DNA from: Bacillota bacterium
GTDB taxonomy: Bacteria; Bacillota; Clostridia; Peptostreptococcales; Anaerovoracaceae
DNA: 42,674 nucleotides
Direction: 5' to 3'
Assembly (NCBI GenBank): GCA_029218545.1
Contig: JAQXRN010000262.1
Location: 1 to 42,674, forward strand
Shown here: positions 16,271 through 25,771 of the stretch, in pieces
Numbering within the stretch: the stretch's first letter is position 1
Layout of the letters: every line of letters starts with the position of its first letter
Notes under the pieces: model-generated
Told to the model about the DNA's origin: nothing
Databases searched by the model: none
The model's input: the letters and a program-made list of their open reading frames with translations, nothing else
Made by a program: the position numbers and the translations under genes

Positions 16271-18892
16271 CTAGTCTTCTTTTCTCTTAAATACTACTGC
16301 TCCTGCACCTGCAATTGCCATTAATCCTAACCATGGCAACATGTTAGTTGTATCTCCGGTCTTTGGAGTTTCTCCTGAAAGAGGAACATTTGCAACCTCT
16401 GATGAAAGTGCTACTGCATATTCAGAGAAGTGTTCGATTTCGAATACTAAATTGCCATCTACAACCTTTGTAGGGATTCTCAGCATTTTACCATCATCGG
16501 CAATGTAAACGATTGTGTAATCGCTTAATTTCTTACCTTCTGCTGCTGTATATGGAAGCTTGACAGTTGCCTTACCGCCACCGAAGTCCTTGCTTATTAC
16601 CTTATCGCCGCAAAGGATTTCTGCAGAAAGGATTGTGTCAACATTTATACCCTTAATAGCCTTCTGCTGTTTCTCATTCAAATCATCTTTTGCAATCTTT
16701 ACAAGATTAAGGGTGATATTTTCACCATCAGCCTTGCCTGCAATAGTCTCAAGAGCTTTGCTGTCTAGGGTTACTGTTGCTGTCTTTGTTTCGATAGTAA
16801 GACCTTTCTTGCCATTTGCAACTTCCTTTACAGATGCAACTGGAAATTCAATGTAAGAAACATCCTGATCTTTTGGAACTGAAATCAGTACTTCAGCTTT
16901 GGATGCGTTATTTGCATCCTTGATTGCGTTAGTAATTTCGTCTTTTGTTACTTTAACTAAACCCTTTGTTGCAATTGCATAAGCTGAGAAAGATTTTGTC
17001 TTAAATGTAATTGTATTTGTTGCAGGATCATAAGAATCAATGTTAATGATTTCGTATTTGTCACCATCATGTAAATTGTGAACAATAACTATGTCATCGG
17101 CATTTACTCCATCTTCTAATTTGATAGTGATAGTAGCATATTCATCTAATTCATCGATTTTGTTTGACCATACATCATCCGCATCGTCTTTACCTTTATA
17201 GAATACATTGTATAAGTCAATATCCAGATAATCAGAAATTGTATATTCTCCTGCAGCATTTTCAAATCCTGCGATTTTATCTGAAGATAAAGTTGCATCG
17301 CTTACAGTCAGCTGTGCAGAACCACCTTCCAGCTTGTTGCCTAAATTGATGCTTCCTCCGGAAACTTTCTTGGAGTCAGCCTTCAATTCATCTCCTGTTT
17401 TAGTAAATTCCGCAGCAAAATGAACATTTGCATCCGGCATTGTGAAAGTATACTGATTGATTGTTTTCTGAGGTTCAAGTGGGAAACCGTTTGATTTTAC
17501 ACTTGTCAGCTGATATCCATATTCAGGTACGAATTCAAATACTACCTTAGAACCCGGAACAACCTTAGCCCATCCAAGACCATCCTTTGATACGCCATAT
17601 TCATCCGAATCTCTTCCCAGGTACTCTTCTTTATCAACTAATCTTCCATCTTCAGCATAAACAGCAATTATCTTTGCGCTGCCATGTTTTAGAAGCATGT
17701 CTTCAGCATAATCTGGGGCATCTTCGTTTGCACCAACATTTGCCCAGATAATTGTTCTATCTACAGTTGCATCCTGAGCTGCAGCACCTGCTATTGTATA
17801 CTTTGATGCACCCGGTACGGTAATGAAATATCCTTGATCTTTAACAAATTCTACAGACTCCATGCCTTCCTTATATGTAATACCATTGATAACAAATTCT
17901 GTAACAGGTTTAAATCCGAAGTCTTCCTGGAATCTTAATACATTTGTTTCAGTATCTTTATTTGTACCTGCTCCATTGATTGTTCCTTTAAACTCAACAC
18001 CGTCTGTTAAATCCACATTTTTATTGTTAATCCATGCATGCATAAAAGTGCCGGTGAAGCTCATGTCAAGTTCTATATTGTCACGTCCGCCTGCAGGATC
18101 ACCTCCTGGACCAGGTCCTGGAGGAGGATTATCTCCACCACCTTTTGCTTCAATTTCCAAATGCAACCAATCTCCAGGGAAATTCAAACCATTCAATGAA
18201 GCAACTTTGTTATTAACACTCAATGCATTATTGTAATTATCAGCGCCTCTTACAGTTATCTGCATAGTTTCAGCATCAAAACTGTTTCCTACAGTGAAAG
18301 TAACTGCATCAAGTTTATTTCTATCTACAGTAACCTTTCTATCTTCTGAAACAGTAGCACCATCGACTGTCAAGGTTACAGCTTTATTATCCACATTGAA
18401 GGTTACAACATTGCCGGAAATAGTAGCGTTGTCAAACTGCACTTCAACATTTGAATTCTGGTTTTCACCTTCGTTTCCACCGCCGCCGCGGTATTCAACA
18501 CAAACCTGATAGTTACTATCCTTCGTATATGTAAAGCTCCATCCTGCTTCTGTCTTCAAATTGTCGCAATTTATGGTTTTCTTTGTTCCATTCACATAGA
18601 ATTGGGTACCTGTAGTATCCAGTTCCTGATCTTGATTCGGAATTGCACGGACAGTAACGGTATCACCATCTGATACGCCGTTGATATCCCAAACCTTGCT
18701 TCCATTTAGCCCAATCCAATCACCACTGTTAACCTTATACTGAGTGTTTCCGTTCTGCCAATTCTTCACTTCAATCTGAACCGGAGAGTCCTGTGCAAAA
18801 GCAACCGTCGGAATGAACGTCAGTATCATGCACAATGCGAGCAGCAGGCTCAAAAATCGCCCTGTGCCATGAATCTTCTTCGTATTCTTCAT
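16271..18892 (-). CDS. Large secreted surface protein with sortase-type C-terminal anchor
   Basis: Signal peptide MKNTKKIHGTGRFLSLLLALCMILTFIPTVAFA; C-terminus ETPKTGDTTNMLPWLGLMAIAGAGAVVFKRKED (PKTG signal, TM, positive tail). Confidence 0.85.
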   Translation of the reverse strand: MKNTKKIHGTGRFLSLLLALCMILTFIPTVAFAQDSPVQIEVKNWQNGNTQYKVNSGDWIGLNGSKVWDINGVSDGDTVTVRAIPNQDQELDTTGTQFYVNGTKKTINCDNLKTEAGWSFTYTKDSNYQVCVEYRGGGGNEGENQNSNVEVQFDNATISGNVVTFNVDNKAVTLTVDGATVSEDRKVTVDRNKLDAVTFTVGNSFDAETMQITVRGADNYNNALSVNNKVASLNGLNFPGDWLHLEIEAKGGGDNPPPGPGPGGDPAGGRDNIELDMSFTGTFMHAWINNKNVDLTDGVEFKGTINGAGTNKDTETNVLRFQEDFGFKPVTEFVINGITYKEGMESVEFVKDQGYFITVPGASKYTIAGAAAQDATVDRTIIWANVGANEDAPDYAEDMLLKHGSAKIIAVYAEDGRLVDKEEYLGRDSDEYGVSKDGLGWAKVVPGSKVVFEFVPEYGYQLTSVKSNGFPLEPQKTINQYTFTMPDANVHFAAEFTKTGDELKADSKKVSGGSINLGNKLEGGSAQLTVSDATLSSDKIAGFENAAGEYTISDYLDIDLYNVFYKGKDDADDVWSNKIDELDEYATITIKLEDGVNADDIVIVHNLHDGDKYEIINIDSYDPATNTITFKTKSFSAYAIATKGLVKVTKDEITNAIKDANNASKAEVLISVPKDQDVSYIEFPVASVKEVANGKKGLTIETKTATVTLDSKALETIAGKADGENITLNLVKIAKDDLNEKQQKAIKGINVDTILSAEILCGDKVISKDFGGGKATVKLPYTAAEGKKLSDYTIVYIADDGKMLRIPTKVVDGNLVFEIEHFSEYAVALSSEVANVPLSGETPKTGDTTNMLPWLGLMAIAGAGAVVFKRKED

Positions 18893-18925
18893 ATAGCTAG
18901 TACCTCCTTTGTTAGTTTAGCCTTA

Positions 18926-19050
18926 TTGATAAGATAATTATATCAACGCATATTTTCCATTTCCATAAAGTTTCCGAATAGTCACATTGACATTTCGGAA
19001 ATCCCTGTTTTTTCGACAAAAAACAAGTATAATATAATTAGTCTTATCAA
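18926..19050. promoter_or_regulatory. Divergent intergenic region with two nested inverted repeats
   Basis: ATATAATTA(g)TCTTATCAA at both gene-proximal ends in opposite orientation; TTTCCGAA (18971-18978) / TTCGGAAA (18994-19001) in the centre. Confidence 0.5.
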
Positions 19051-19066
19051 TATAGGAGGCGTTTAT

Positions 19067-20806
19067 ATGAATTTTCACGAAAAACTTAACCAATATATAG
19101 ATATACTCAATTGTACAGCGAAGGAATTAAGTGAGGCATCGGGTCTTTCTCCTGCAACCCTCAGCCGCTATCGCAGTGGTGAGCGTGTGCCGGAAATAAA
19201 CAGCGATACTTTCAATCAAATATGCATAGGGATTGCGACCCTTTTTGAGAGCAACTGCCCTGAAAAAAACATTTCAGAAGATATGGTAACGGAATCATTC
19301 TTAGAATGTCCTGATATTATTGCCACTGATAAAGAACACTTTAGAAAAAAGTTTAACACCTTATTTTCTGTTCTTGACATCAACATTACAAAGCTGTGCC
19401 AGTACACAAATTACGAGGTTTCAACTTTATTTAAAATCAGAAATGGTTCGCGAAACCCTTCAAATACTCCAAAGCTTGCTGCTGACATTGCAAGATATGT
19501 AGTGCGAGAAACAAGTAACGCAGAGGAAAAGGCCGCTCTAATAAACCTAATAGGTTGTTCCTCTGACGATGCCTCTGATACCGCCAAGTTCTTCGAATGC
19601 ATTAGAGATTGGCTCATCGCAGGGCAGTCAAGACCAAAAGATGATGTTGCTAATTTCCTCGAAAAGCTGGACACCTTCGATTTGAACGAATACATCAAGC
19701 TGATTCACTTTGATGAGCTTAAGGTTCCGTCGGTTCCTTTCCAGCTGCCAACTTCAAAAGCGTATTTTGGACTAAAAGACATGATGGCAAGTGAACTGGA
19801 TTTCCTCAAAGCAACAGTCCTATCAAAGTCTATGGAGCCGGTAATCATGTACAGCGATATGCCTATGGAAGAAATGGCAAAAGACCCGGAATTTCCTAAA
19901 AAATGGATGTTTGGCATGGCAATGATGCTAAAGAAGGGACTACATTTAAATCAGATACACAATCTGGACAGAACCTTTGAAGAAATGATGCTAGGTATTG
20001 AAAGCTGGATTCCTCTATATATGACAGGACAAGTTTCACCATATTATCTCAAAGAGGTGCAAAACAATGTATTTATGCACTTTCTAAAGGTTTCCGGTAC
20101 TGCGGCGCTTTCTGGGGAGGCCATATCCGGTTATCACAGCGATGGCAAATACTATCTTACAAAAAGCAAAGATGAAGTGGCATACTATAAAAAAAGAGCT
20201 CAGGAGCTGCTTTCAAATGCACTGCCCCTCATGAAAATATATAGGGAAGAAAATGCTGATGAGCTGAACGCTTTCCTAGCTGAAGATTTAAAATACGAAG
20301 GAAAGAGAAGAAGCATACTCTCTACACCTCCGCTGCATACTATGGATTTGCCGCTTTTAAACAAAATCCTTGAGAACAATAACATTTCAGACATGGAAAA
20401 AGAAAAGATATTGCAGTTTGTAAAGAAGGAAAAGGTTCTAATATCAGAGATGTTAAAAACTCATGTTATTGAAGATGAAATACCGCAATTCACAAAGGAA
20501 GAGTTCGAACAATATCCTGCTGTTCTGCCCCTTTCTGAAATATTCCTTGAAAAAGATATATACTATTCCTATGATGAATACATTGAACATATCCACCAAT
20601 CAGAGGTATTTCAGCAAAGCCATGAGAATTACACCATTAAGAAAACTTCAACATGTGCCTTTAGAAATCTTCAGATTCATATCCGCGAAGGCAAGTGGGC
20701 TATGGTTTCAAAGAGCAAAGCTCCGGCGATACACTTTGTAATTCATCATCCAAAGCTGCGTAATGCCATCGAAAATTTCATACCTCCGGTTGTGGAAAAC
20801 GACTGA
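19067..20806 (+). CDS. Large XRE-type HTH protein, apparently with two tandem N-terminal HTH modules
   Basis: LNCTAKELSEASGLSPATLSRYRSGERVPE and LDINITKLCQYTNYEVSTLFKIRNGSRNPSN; remainder unrecognised. Confidence 0.7.
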   Translation: MNFHEKLNQYIDILNCTAKELSEASGLSPATLSRYRSGERVPEINSDTFNQICIGIATLFESNCPEKNISEDMVTESFLECPDIIATDKEHFRKKFNTLFSVLDINITKLCQYTNYEVSTLFKIRNGSRNPSNTPKLAADIARYVVRETSNAEEKAALINLIGCSSDDASDTAKFFECIRDWLIAGQSRPKDDVANFLEKLDTFDLNEYIKLIHFDELKVPSVPFQLPTSKAYFGLKDMMASELDFLKATVLSKSMEPVIMYSDMPMEEMAKDPEFPKKWMFGMAMMLKKGLHLNQIHNLDRTFEEMMLGIESWIPLYMTGQVSPYYLKEVQNNVFMHFLKVSGTAALSGEAISGYHSDGKYYLTKSKDEVAYYKKRAQELLSNALPLMKIYREENADELNAFLAEDLKYEGKRRSILSTPPLHTMDLPLLNKILENNNISDMEKEKILQFVKKEKVLISEMLKTHVIEDEIPQFTKEEFEQYPAVLPLSEIFLEKDIYYSYDEYIEHIHQSEVFQQSHENYTIKKTSTCAFRNLQIHIREGKWAMVSKSKAPAIHFVIHHPKLRNAIENFIPPVVEND

Positions 20807-20875
20807 TATTATTTCATAAAAAATGGTGTAGTCCAAAAGGGCTACACCATAGTTTTCTTATTATTTTTTAGCAGA

Positions 20876-22060
20876 TTATAATCCAGCCTGAGCTCTTAAT
20901 GTTTCAGCCTTGTCTGTGTGTTCCCATGGAAGATCGATATCAGTTCTTCCAAAGTGGCCGTATGCTGCAGTCTGTCTGTAGATAGGTCTTCTTAAGTTTA
21001 AATCTCTGATAATTGCTGCAGGTCTTAAGTCGAAGTTCTTTTCAACTAATTCTGCAATCTTTTCATCATCAATCTTACCAGTTCCGAAAGTATCAACAAG
21101 AATTGATACAGGCTTTGCAACACCGATTGCATAAGCTAACTGAATTTCACACTTGTCAGCAAGTCCTGCTGCAACGATGTTCTTTGCTGCATATCTAGCT
21201 GCATAAGTTGCGGAACGGTCAACCTTTGTAGGGTCTTTTCCGGAGAAAGCACCTCCGCCGTGACGGGCATATCCACCGTAAGTATCTACAATAATCTTTC
21301 TTCCTGTTAAGCCGGAGTCTCCGTGAGGTCCGCCGATTACGAATCTGCCTGTTGGGTTAACGAAATACTTAGTTTCATCATCTAATAATTCAGCAGGAAT
21401 TACAGGCTTAATTACATGTTCAATAAGGTCAGCCTTAATCTGCTCCTGAGTAGCCTCAGGGTCGTGCTGAGTGGAAATAAGAACTGTATCGATTCTCTTA
21501 ACCTTGTCTCCGTCGTATTCAACTGTAACCTGAGTCTTGCCATCTGGTCTTAAATATGTCAGAGTGCCGTTCTTTCTCACTTCTGTAAGTCTTCTTGCCA
21601 GCTTGTGAGCAAGTGCGATTGGCATTGGCATTAATTCCGGTGTTTCGTTACATGCGAAGCCGAACATGATACCCTGGTCTCCTGCACCGATTGTATCGAT
21701 CTGGTCATCTAATGTGCCTTCCTTGTATTCAAGAGCCTTGTCAACTCCCATAGCGATATCTGCAGACTGTTCGTCAATTGCAGTAAGGATTGCACAAGTC
21801 TGGCCGTCAAAACCATATTTTGCGCGGTCATAACCGATGTCTGTGATAACCTTTCTAACAGTCTTTGGAATGTCAACATAGCAGCTTGTGCTGATTTCGC
21901 CCATTAACATTGCGTAACCTGTAGTAGTTGTAGTTTCGCAGGCAACTCTTCCATATGGGTCCTGCTCAAGAATAGCGTCTAAGATAGCATCTGAAATCTG
22001 GTCACACATTTTATCAGGATGCCCTTCAGTTACTGATTCTGATGTAAATAGTCTTTTCAT
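20876..22060 (-). CDS. metK: S-adenosylmethionine synthetase
   Basis: [63 protein letters not shown]-like. Confidence 0.98.
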   Translation of the reverse strand: MKRLFTSESVTEGHPDKMCDQISDAILDAILEQDPYGRVACETTTTTGYAMLMGEISTSCYVDIPKTVRKVITDIGYDRAKYGFDGQTCAILTAIDEQSADIAMGVDKALEYKEGTLDDQIDTIGAGDQGIMFGFACNETPELMPMPIALAHKLARRLTEVRKNGTLTYLRPDGKTQVTVEYDGDKVKRIDTVLISTQHDPEATQEQIKADLIEHVIKPVIPAELLDDETKYFVNPTGRFVIGGPHGDSGLTGRKIIVDTYGGYARHGGGAFSGKDPTKVDRSATYAARYAAKNIVAAGLADKCEIQLAYAIGVAKPVSILVDTFGTGKIDDEKIAELVEKNFDLRPAAIIRDLNLRRPIYRQTAAYGHFGRTDIDLPWEHTDKAETLRAQAGL

Positions 22061-22098
22061 GTTTGTCCTCCCTTTCTAATCTCTATCCTTATCTAAAC

Positions 22099-22124
22099 TA
22101 AAAAACCTCTCTTTGAAAGAGAGG
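22099..22124 (-). terminator. Riboswitch-controlled terminator upstream of metK
   Basis: Minus strand CCTCTCTTTCAAAGAGAGG + TTTTTTAG. Confidence 0.85.
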
Positions 22125-22139
22125 CATAATTACTTAGTT

Positions 22140-22253
22140 AACGTTCCTCATCTTTCAGAAAAAATCTGTAGGATTTAGCACCTTTTATGTTCTTATAAAC
22201 ACCTAGGTTGCCGGGCTTCATAGGGCCTATTCCCTCTGCCTCTCTTAATAAGG
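22140..22253 (-). ncRNA. SAM-I (S-box) riboswitch
   Basis: Minus strand CTTATTAAGAGAGGCAGAGGGAATAGGCCCTATGAAGCCCGGCAACC...AGGTGCTAAATCCTACAG, canonical S-box core, directly upstream of metK. Confidence 0.95.
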
Positions 22254-22388
22254 ATTTCAATTTTTAAAACTTGCACATAATATTATATATCTTTCCACTT
22301 CATTGTCAACAGTTAAGATAATAAAATATTGTTTTTTTACCGAAATAAGGTATACTTTATATATACACTTTTATATGAGGTATTAAAC

Positions 22389-23675
22389 GTGACTAACAAA
22401 AATATTAAGAATCCATTTAAGGTTATTCCGGGAGGTCTTTCAGAAAAGCATTCTGACAGCTATAAGGAGTTCGTTTCAGCACACATTACCGACACAAGAC
22501 TTATGGGCGTAGTCGGCATGACGATACATTGGAAGCTTCCTAAGAATACCCGCTTCAGAGATTTTTATCAGTTCTATTATTTTGATGCAGAGGAAAACGG
22601 CTTCGACACTTACAAGAGCCTGCTATGTTCAGGAGAACCCCACGAAATGGAGGAACTGACAAAACTAGAAAACAGAATAATCGGTGGCCTTGGCGCTCAT
22701 AAAATCCAAATAAGCGAAAGAGAAGCAGTCTACATGGTTCAAAGCTATGTGGAATTAACTCTCAAAAGCAACCTTCCTTTACCTGGAAACAGAGATGAAT
22801 ATGAGTTCTTGCTTGCTCCAAGGGTTGAACTTACGGAAAAAGAAAGCTTTATTTTGATGTGCAAGCAATGCCCTATTATCGATTCTCCATATCAGGTTAT
22901 CAATTACTTTCTTATGCGCTGCTTCGGCAAAGATTTCGGTGCAGCCAAATTCCTGACCAAGGGCTATGTTAGAACTAACCTTTTCCCTGAGCACAAGGGT
23001 GCAACACTGCTTCGCAATGTAATAGAGGAAGCGCCTGACGAGATAAGCGGTTCTAATACAAGATATCACTCAACTGATGACGATAAGGATTTTGGCACCT
23101 TTGATACGTTGAAATCATATATGTGCGAATCCCTCATTGAATACAGCGGCAAGTATTTTCTTCTTGTCACACAGGTTACTCTGGACCAGCTGAAGGTGGT
23201 TAAGTATGAAAAGATTTCTTCCTTCAGGGTCACCACTCAAGAAGCATCTCTCATGACTTCAAGAACTGAATTTGTTACGGTGACCGATCTAATTCCTTCT
23301 GCCCCTCCTTTTGACATCAGCGCCACCAAGCTGACCAGAAAGGCTATGACTACGGAATATGATAATGGCACCTTGTTTATGGTTTTCCAACCTGATAACG
23401 ACCATGTCAAGAAGAAGACATATATTCTTAACGATGATGTACTTGGGGTGTACTTTCTGGTGGATAACAGCCAGCTCATTCTGGCAGCCTACAGCCTTGA
23501 AAACATACAGGCAATGGAGGATGACCTTGCACACTCATATATGGCACCTTTTGTGGTTCCTGTGTCTAAATACGAATTCAAGGATCCCGTCCTCTATGAC
23601 TTTATGAACAGTATCTTTGAAGATTTTGAGGACTTTGTAGAAACAATTTCGCTGCCTCCAAAGGACGAAGAGTAA
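22389..23675 (+). CDS. Conserved hypothetical protein (DUF4317-like size and context, not confirmed)
   Basis: ORF 22329-23675; likely GTG start at 22389 with GAGG upstream (VTNKNIKNPFKVIPGG...). Confidence 0.55.
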   Translation: MTNKNIKNPFKVIPGGLSEKHSDSYKEFVSAHITDTRLMGVVGMTIHWKLPKNTRFRDFYQFYYFDAEENGFDTYKSLLCSGEPHEMEELTKLENRIIGGLGAHKIQISEREAVYMVQSYVELTLKSNLPLPGNRDEYEFLLAPRVELTEKESFILMCKQCPIIDSPYQVINYFLMRCFGKDFGAAKFLTKGYVRTNLFPEHKGATLLRNVIEEAPDEISGSNTRYHSTDDDKDFGTFDTLKSYMCESLIEYSGKYFLLVTQVTLDQLKVVKYEKISSFRVTTQEASLMTSRTEFVTVTDLIPSAPPFDISATKLTRKAMTTEYDNGTLFMVFQPDNDHVKKKTYILNDDVLGVYFLVDNSQLILAAYSLENIQAMEDDLAHSYMAPFVVPVSKYEFKDPVLYDFMNSIFEDFEDFVETISLPPKDEE

Positions 23676-23703
23676 TTCCTTCGATGACATTACAGGATGC
23701 ACG

Positions 23704-24795
23704 ATGATATCCGTAGGCTACATGGGAAAGGATTATACTATTATGACTAAAGTAAATATGTCTGACTACGGTCTGTCAGACCGATTCGTGGCATTGGCTA
23801 AAAAACATGAAGAATTGACAGCCGCACGAATAATTTCACAGGAAAAAGGTCTCTATCGCATTGTCAGCCCTATTGGGGAACAGTTTGCAGAAGTATCGGG
23901 TAAGCTTAGATACAACGCTGCATCTCCTTCGGACTTTCCTGCCGTGGGAGATTTTGTAATGATAGATTCCATCTCTCCTGATGACCATGCTGTGATACAT
24001 ACTGTCCTTCCGAGAAAAAGTGTTTTTCTTAGAAAAGCGGCGGGTACGGGCAATGAAGAGCAGGTGGTTGCTGCAAACATAGATACCGTTTTCATATGTA
24101 TGTCACTTAATAACGACTTTAACATCAGAAGGCTGGAGCGTTACCTGTCAGTTGCATGGGACAGCGGAGCATCACCTGTTATCGTCCTGACTAAGTCAGA
24201 CCTGTGCGATGACATTGACCGATATTTATTTGAAGTAGAGTCTGTCGCCTTCGGCACTGACGTTATCGTAACCTCTGCAATAGAGGAAGATGGCTTGGAG
24301 AAGCTTCTTCCACATATTACTGCAGGTAAAACTGTCGCTCTTATGGGTTCATCAGGCGTCGGCAAATCCACCCTTATAAACTGCCTCCTTGGAGAAGACA
24401 GGCTCGATACAAATGGACTTCGAAACGATGACAAGGGAAGGCATACAACAACCAGACGTGAACTTTTCTTACTCAAAAACGGCGGTATGGTCATGGATAC
24501 TCCCGGCATGAGAGAGCTTGGTCTATGGGATGCAGAAGATGGCCTGTCCAAATCCTTTTCTGACATAGAAGAATTGGCATCGATGTGTCGTTTTCACGAT
24601 TGCACCCATACAACCGAACCTCATTGTGCAGTGAGAGCTGCCATCGAAAGAGGCGAGTTTCCTCAAGATCGTTTAAGATCCTATTTGAAGCTCAAGGCAG
24701 AAACCAGCTTTGCTGAGGACTCTCAGAGCTATCTTGCCGAAAAGAAGCAGAAATTTAAAAATATCGCAAAAGAAAACAAAAAAAACAGGCGCTAA
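23704..24795 (+). CDS. rsgA: Ribosome small-subunit-dependent GTPase A
   Basis: Circularly permuted GTPase: VLTKSDLC, GSSGVGKSTLINCLLG, DTPGMRELGLW, C-terminal CRFHDCTHTTEPHCAV zinc motif; true start may be a downstream ATG. Confidence 0.93.
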   Translation: MISVGYMGKDYTIMTKVNMSDYGLSDRFVALAKKHEELTAARIISQEKGLYRIVSPIGEQFAEVSGKLRYNAASPSDFPAVGDFVMIDSISPDDHAVIHTVLPRKSVFLRKAAGTGNEEQVVAANIDTVFICMSLNNDFNIRRLERYLSVAWDSGASPVIVLTKSDLCDDIDRYLFEVESVAFGTDVIVTSAIEEDGLEKLLPHITAGKTVALMGSSGVGKSTLINCLLGEDRLDTNGLRNDDKGRHTTTRRELFLLKNGGMVMDTPGMRELGLWDAEDGLSKSFSDIEELASMCRFHDCTHTTEPHCAVRAAIERGEFPQDRLRSYLKLKAETSFAEDSQSYLAEKKQKFKNIAKENKKNRR

Positions 24796-24820
24796 CTTTT
24801 ATACGAAGGTCAGCGCTTTG

Positions 24821-24848
24821 AAAAGACGCGGTCGTTCCCGCGTCTTTT
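24821..24848. terminator. Bidirectional terminator between convergent genes
   Basis: AAAAGACGCGG-tcgttc-CCGCGTCTTTT. Confidence 0.8.
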
Positions 24849-24873
24849 GCTTGTTATTTAGTAATCTGCTTTT

Positions 24874-25521
24874 TTATGCTTCAGGAGTAACATCGGATTC
24901 TTCACATTCCTGAGTTTCCCCATATTCCTGAACTTCTCCACATGGTCCGCAGGATTCTCCGCATGAACCGCATTCTCCGCTGCATGTAAATTCTTCTGTT
25001 TCCTCCCCGCTTTCGCAGCCTGCACATGCGGAATCCTCATATGGTTCATCATCTCCATTAAAGTCATCTCCATAGAACTGAACCACCCTGTCAAGCTTTC
25101 TATCGATGGAAGCCGATTTCCTGCAAAGAATTACAAACATCATTATCAGTTCATAAGAAATTCTTGCTACAACATTTCCAAGTACTATGATTATGATGCC
25201 TGTAGAAAAGCTGAAAAACAGCGTATACAATCCCGCAGCACACAAAACTGCTGTGGAAATAACATATACCAGTTTTATAATTTCTTCTGTATAAAATCTA
25301 TTGAAATTAAAGAAGTTATACACGGTGTTCTTCCAGCCTGTGTACTTGCCTTCCTTATCCTTGCGCAAAAATGTACAATAAAAAGCAACTGCTGCGATAA
25401 CTGCGATTGCCGCTACTATCAGTAAAGTCCCCGCATAATTAAAATAGTATGAATTGTAGTAGTATGATGGATACATAATCTCCTCCTCTTCCTTTCTTAA
25501 ACTTTGCATATATTGTAACAT
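24874..25521 (-). CDS. Membrane protein with Cys/Gly/Glu-rich C-terminal tail
   Basis: Several TM segments then ...ACAGCESGEETEEFTCSGECGSCGESCGPCGEVQEYGETQECEES. Confidence 0.6.
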   Translation of the reverse strand: MLQYMQSLRKEEEEIMYPSYYYNSYYFNYAGTLLIVAAIAVIAAVAFYCTFLRKDKEGKYTGWKNTVYNFFNFNRFYTEEIIKLVYVISTAVLCAAGLYTLFFSFSTGIIIIVLGNVVARISYELIMMFVILCRKSASIDRKLDRVVQFYGDDFNGDDEPYEDSACAGCESGEETEEFTCSGECGSCGESCGPCGEVQEYGETQECEESDVTPEA

Positions 25522-25628
25522 TTTCAGTTTTTATGTCAACTCATGTTCGCACTATTTTCAAACAGTTTTCAACATGGCCGAGTCCCTTTGTTTTCAAGCC
25601 TTTGAGGTTTTATTCACATCATTTTCTC

Positions 25629-25742
25629 AAATCGTATACGATTTTATCGACATCCACCTGTGGATAAGTGTGTTTTTTGTAAACGGCTTGTTTTCAATGT
25701 TTTAAGCCATTATTTCACTCCTTTAAAGCAAAGTTATCCACA
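25629..25742. promoter_or_regulatory. AT-rich intergenic region with two perfect DnaA-box 9-mers, one near match and a 16-bp palindrome
   Basis: TGTGGATAA 25659-25667 (minus-strand TTATCCACA), TTATCCACA 25734-25742, TTATCGACA 25644-25652, AAATCGTATACGATTT 25629-25644. Confidence 0.5.
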
Positions 25743-25771
25743 TATTTTTTACACTTTTTCAAAAGTTTTTT

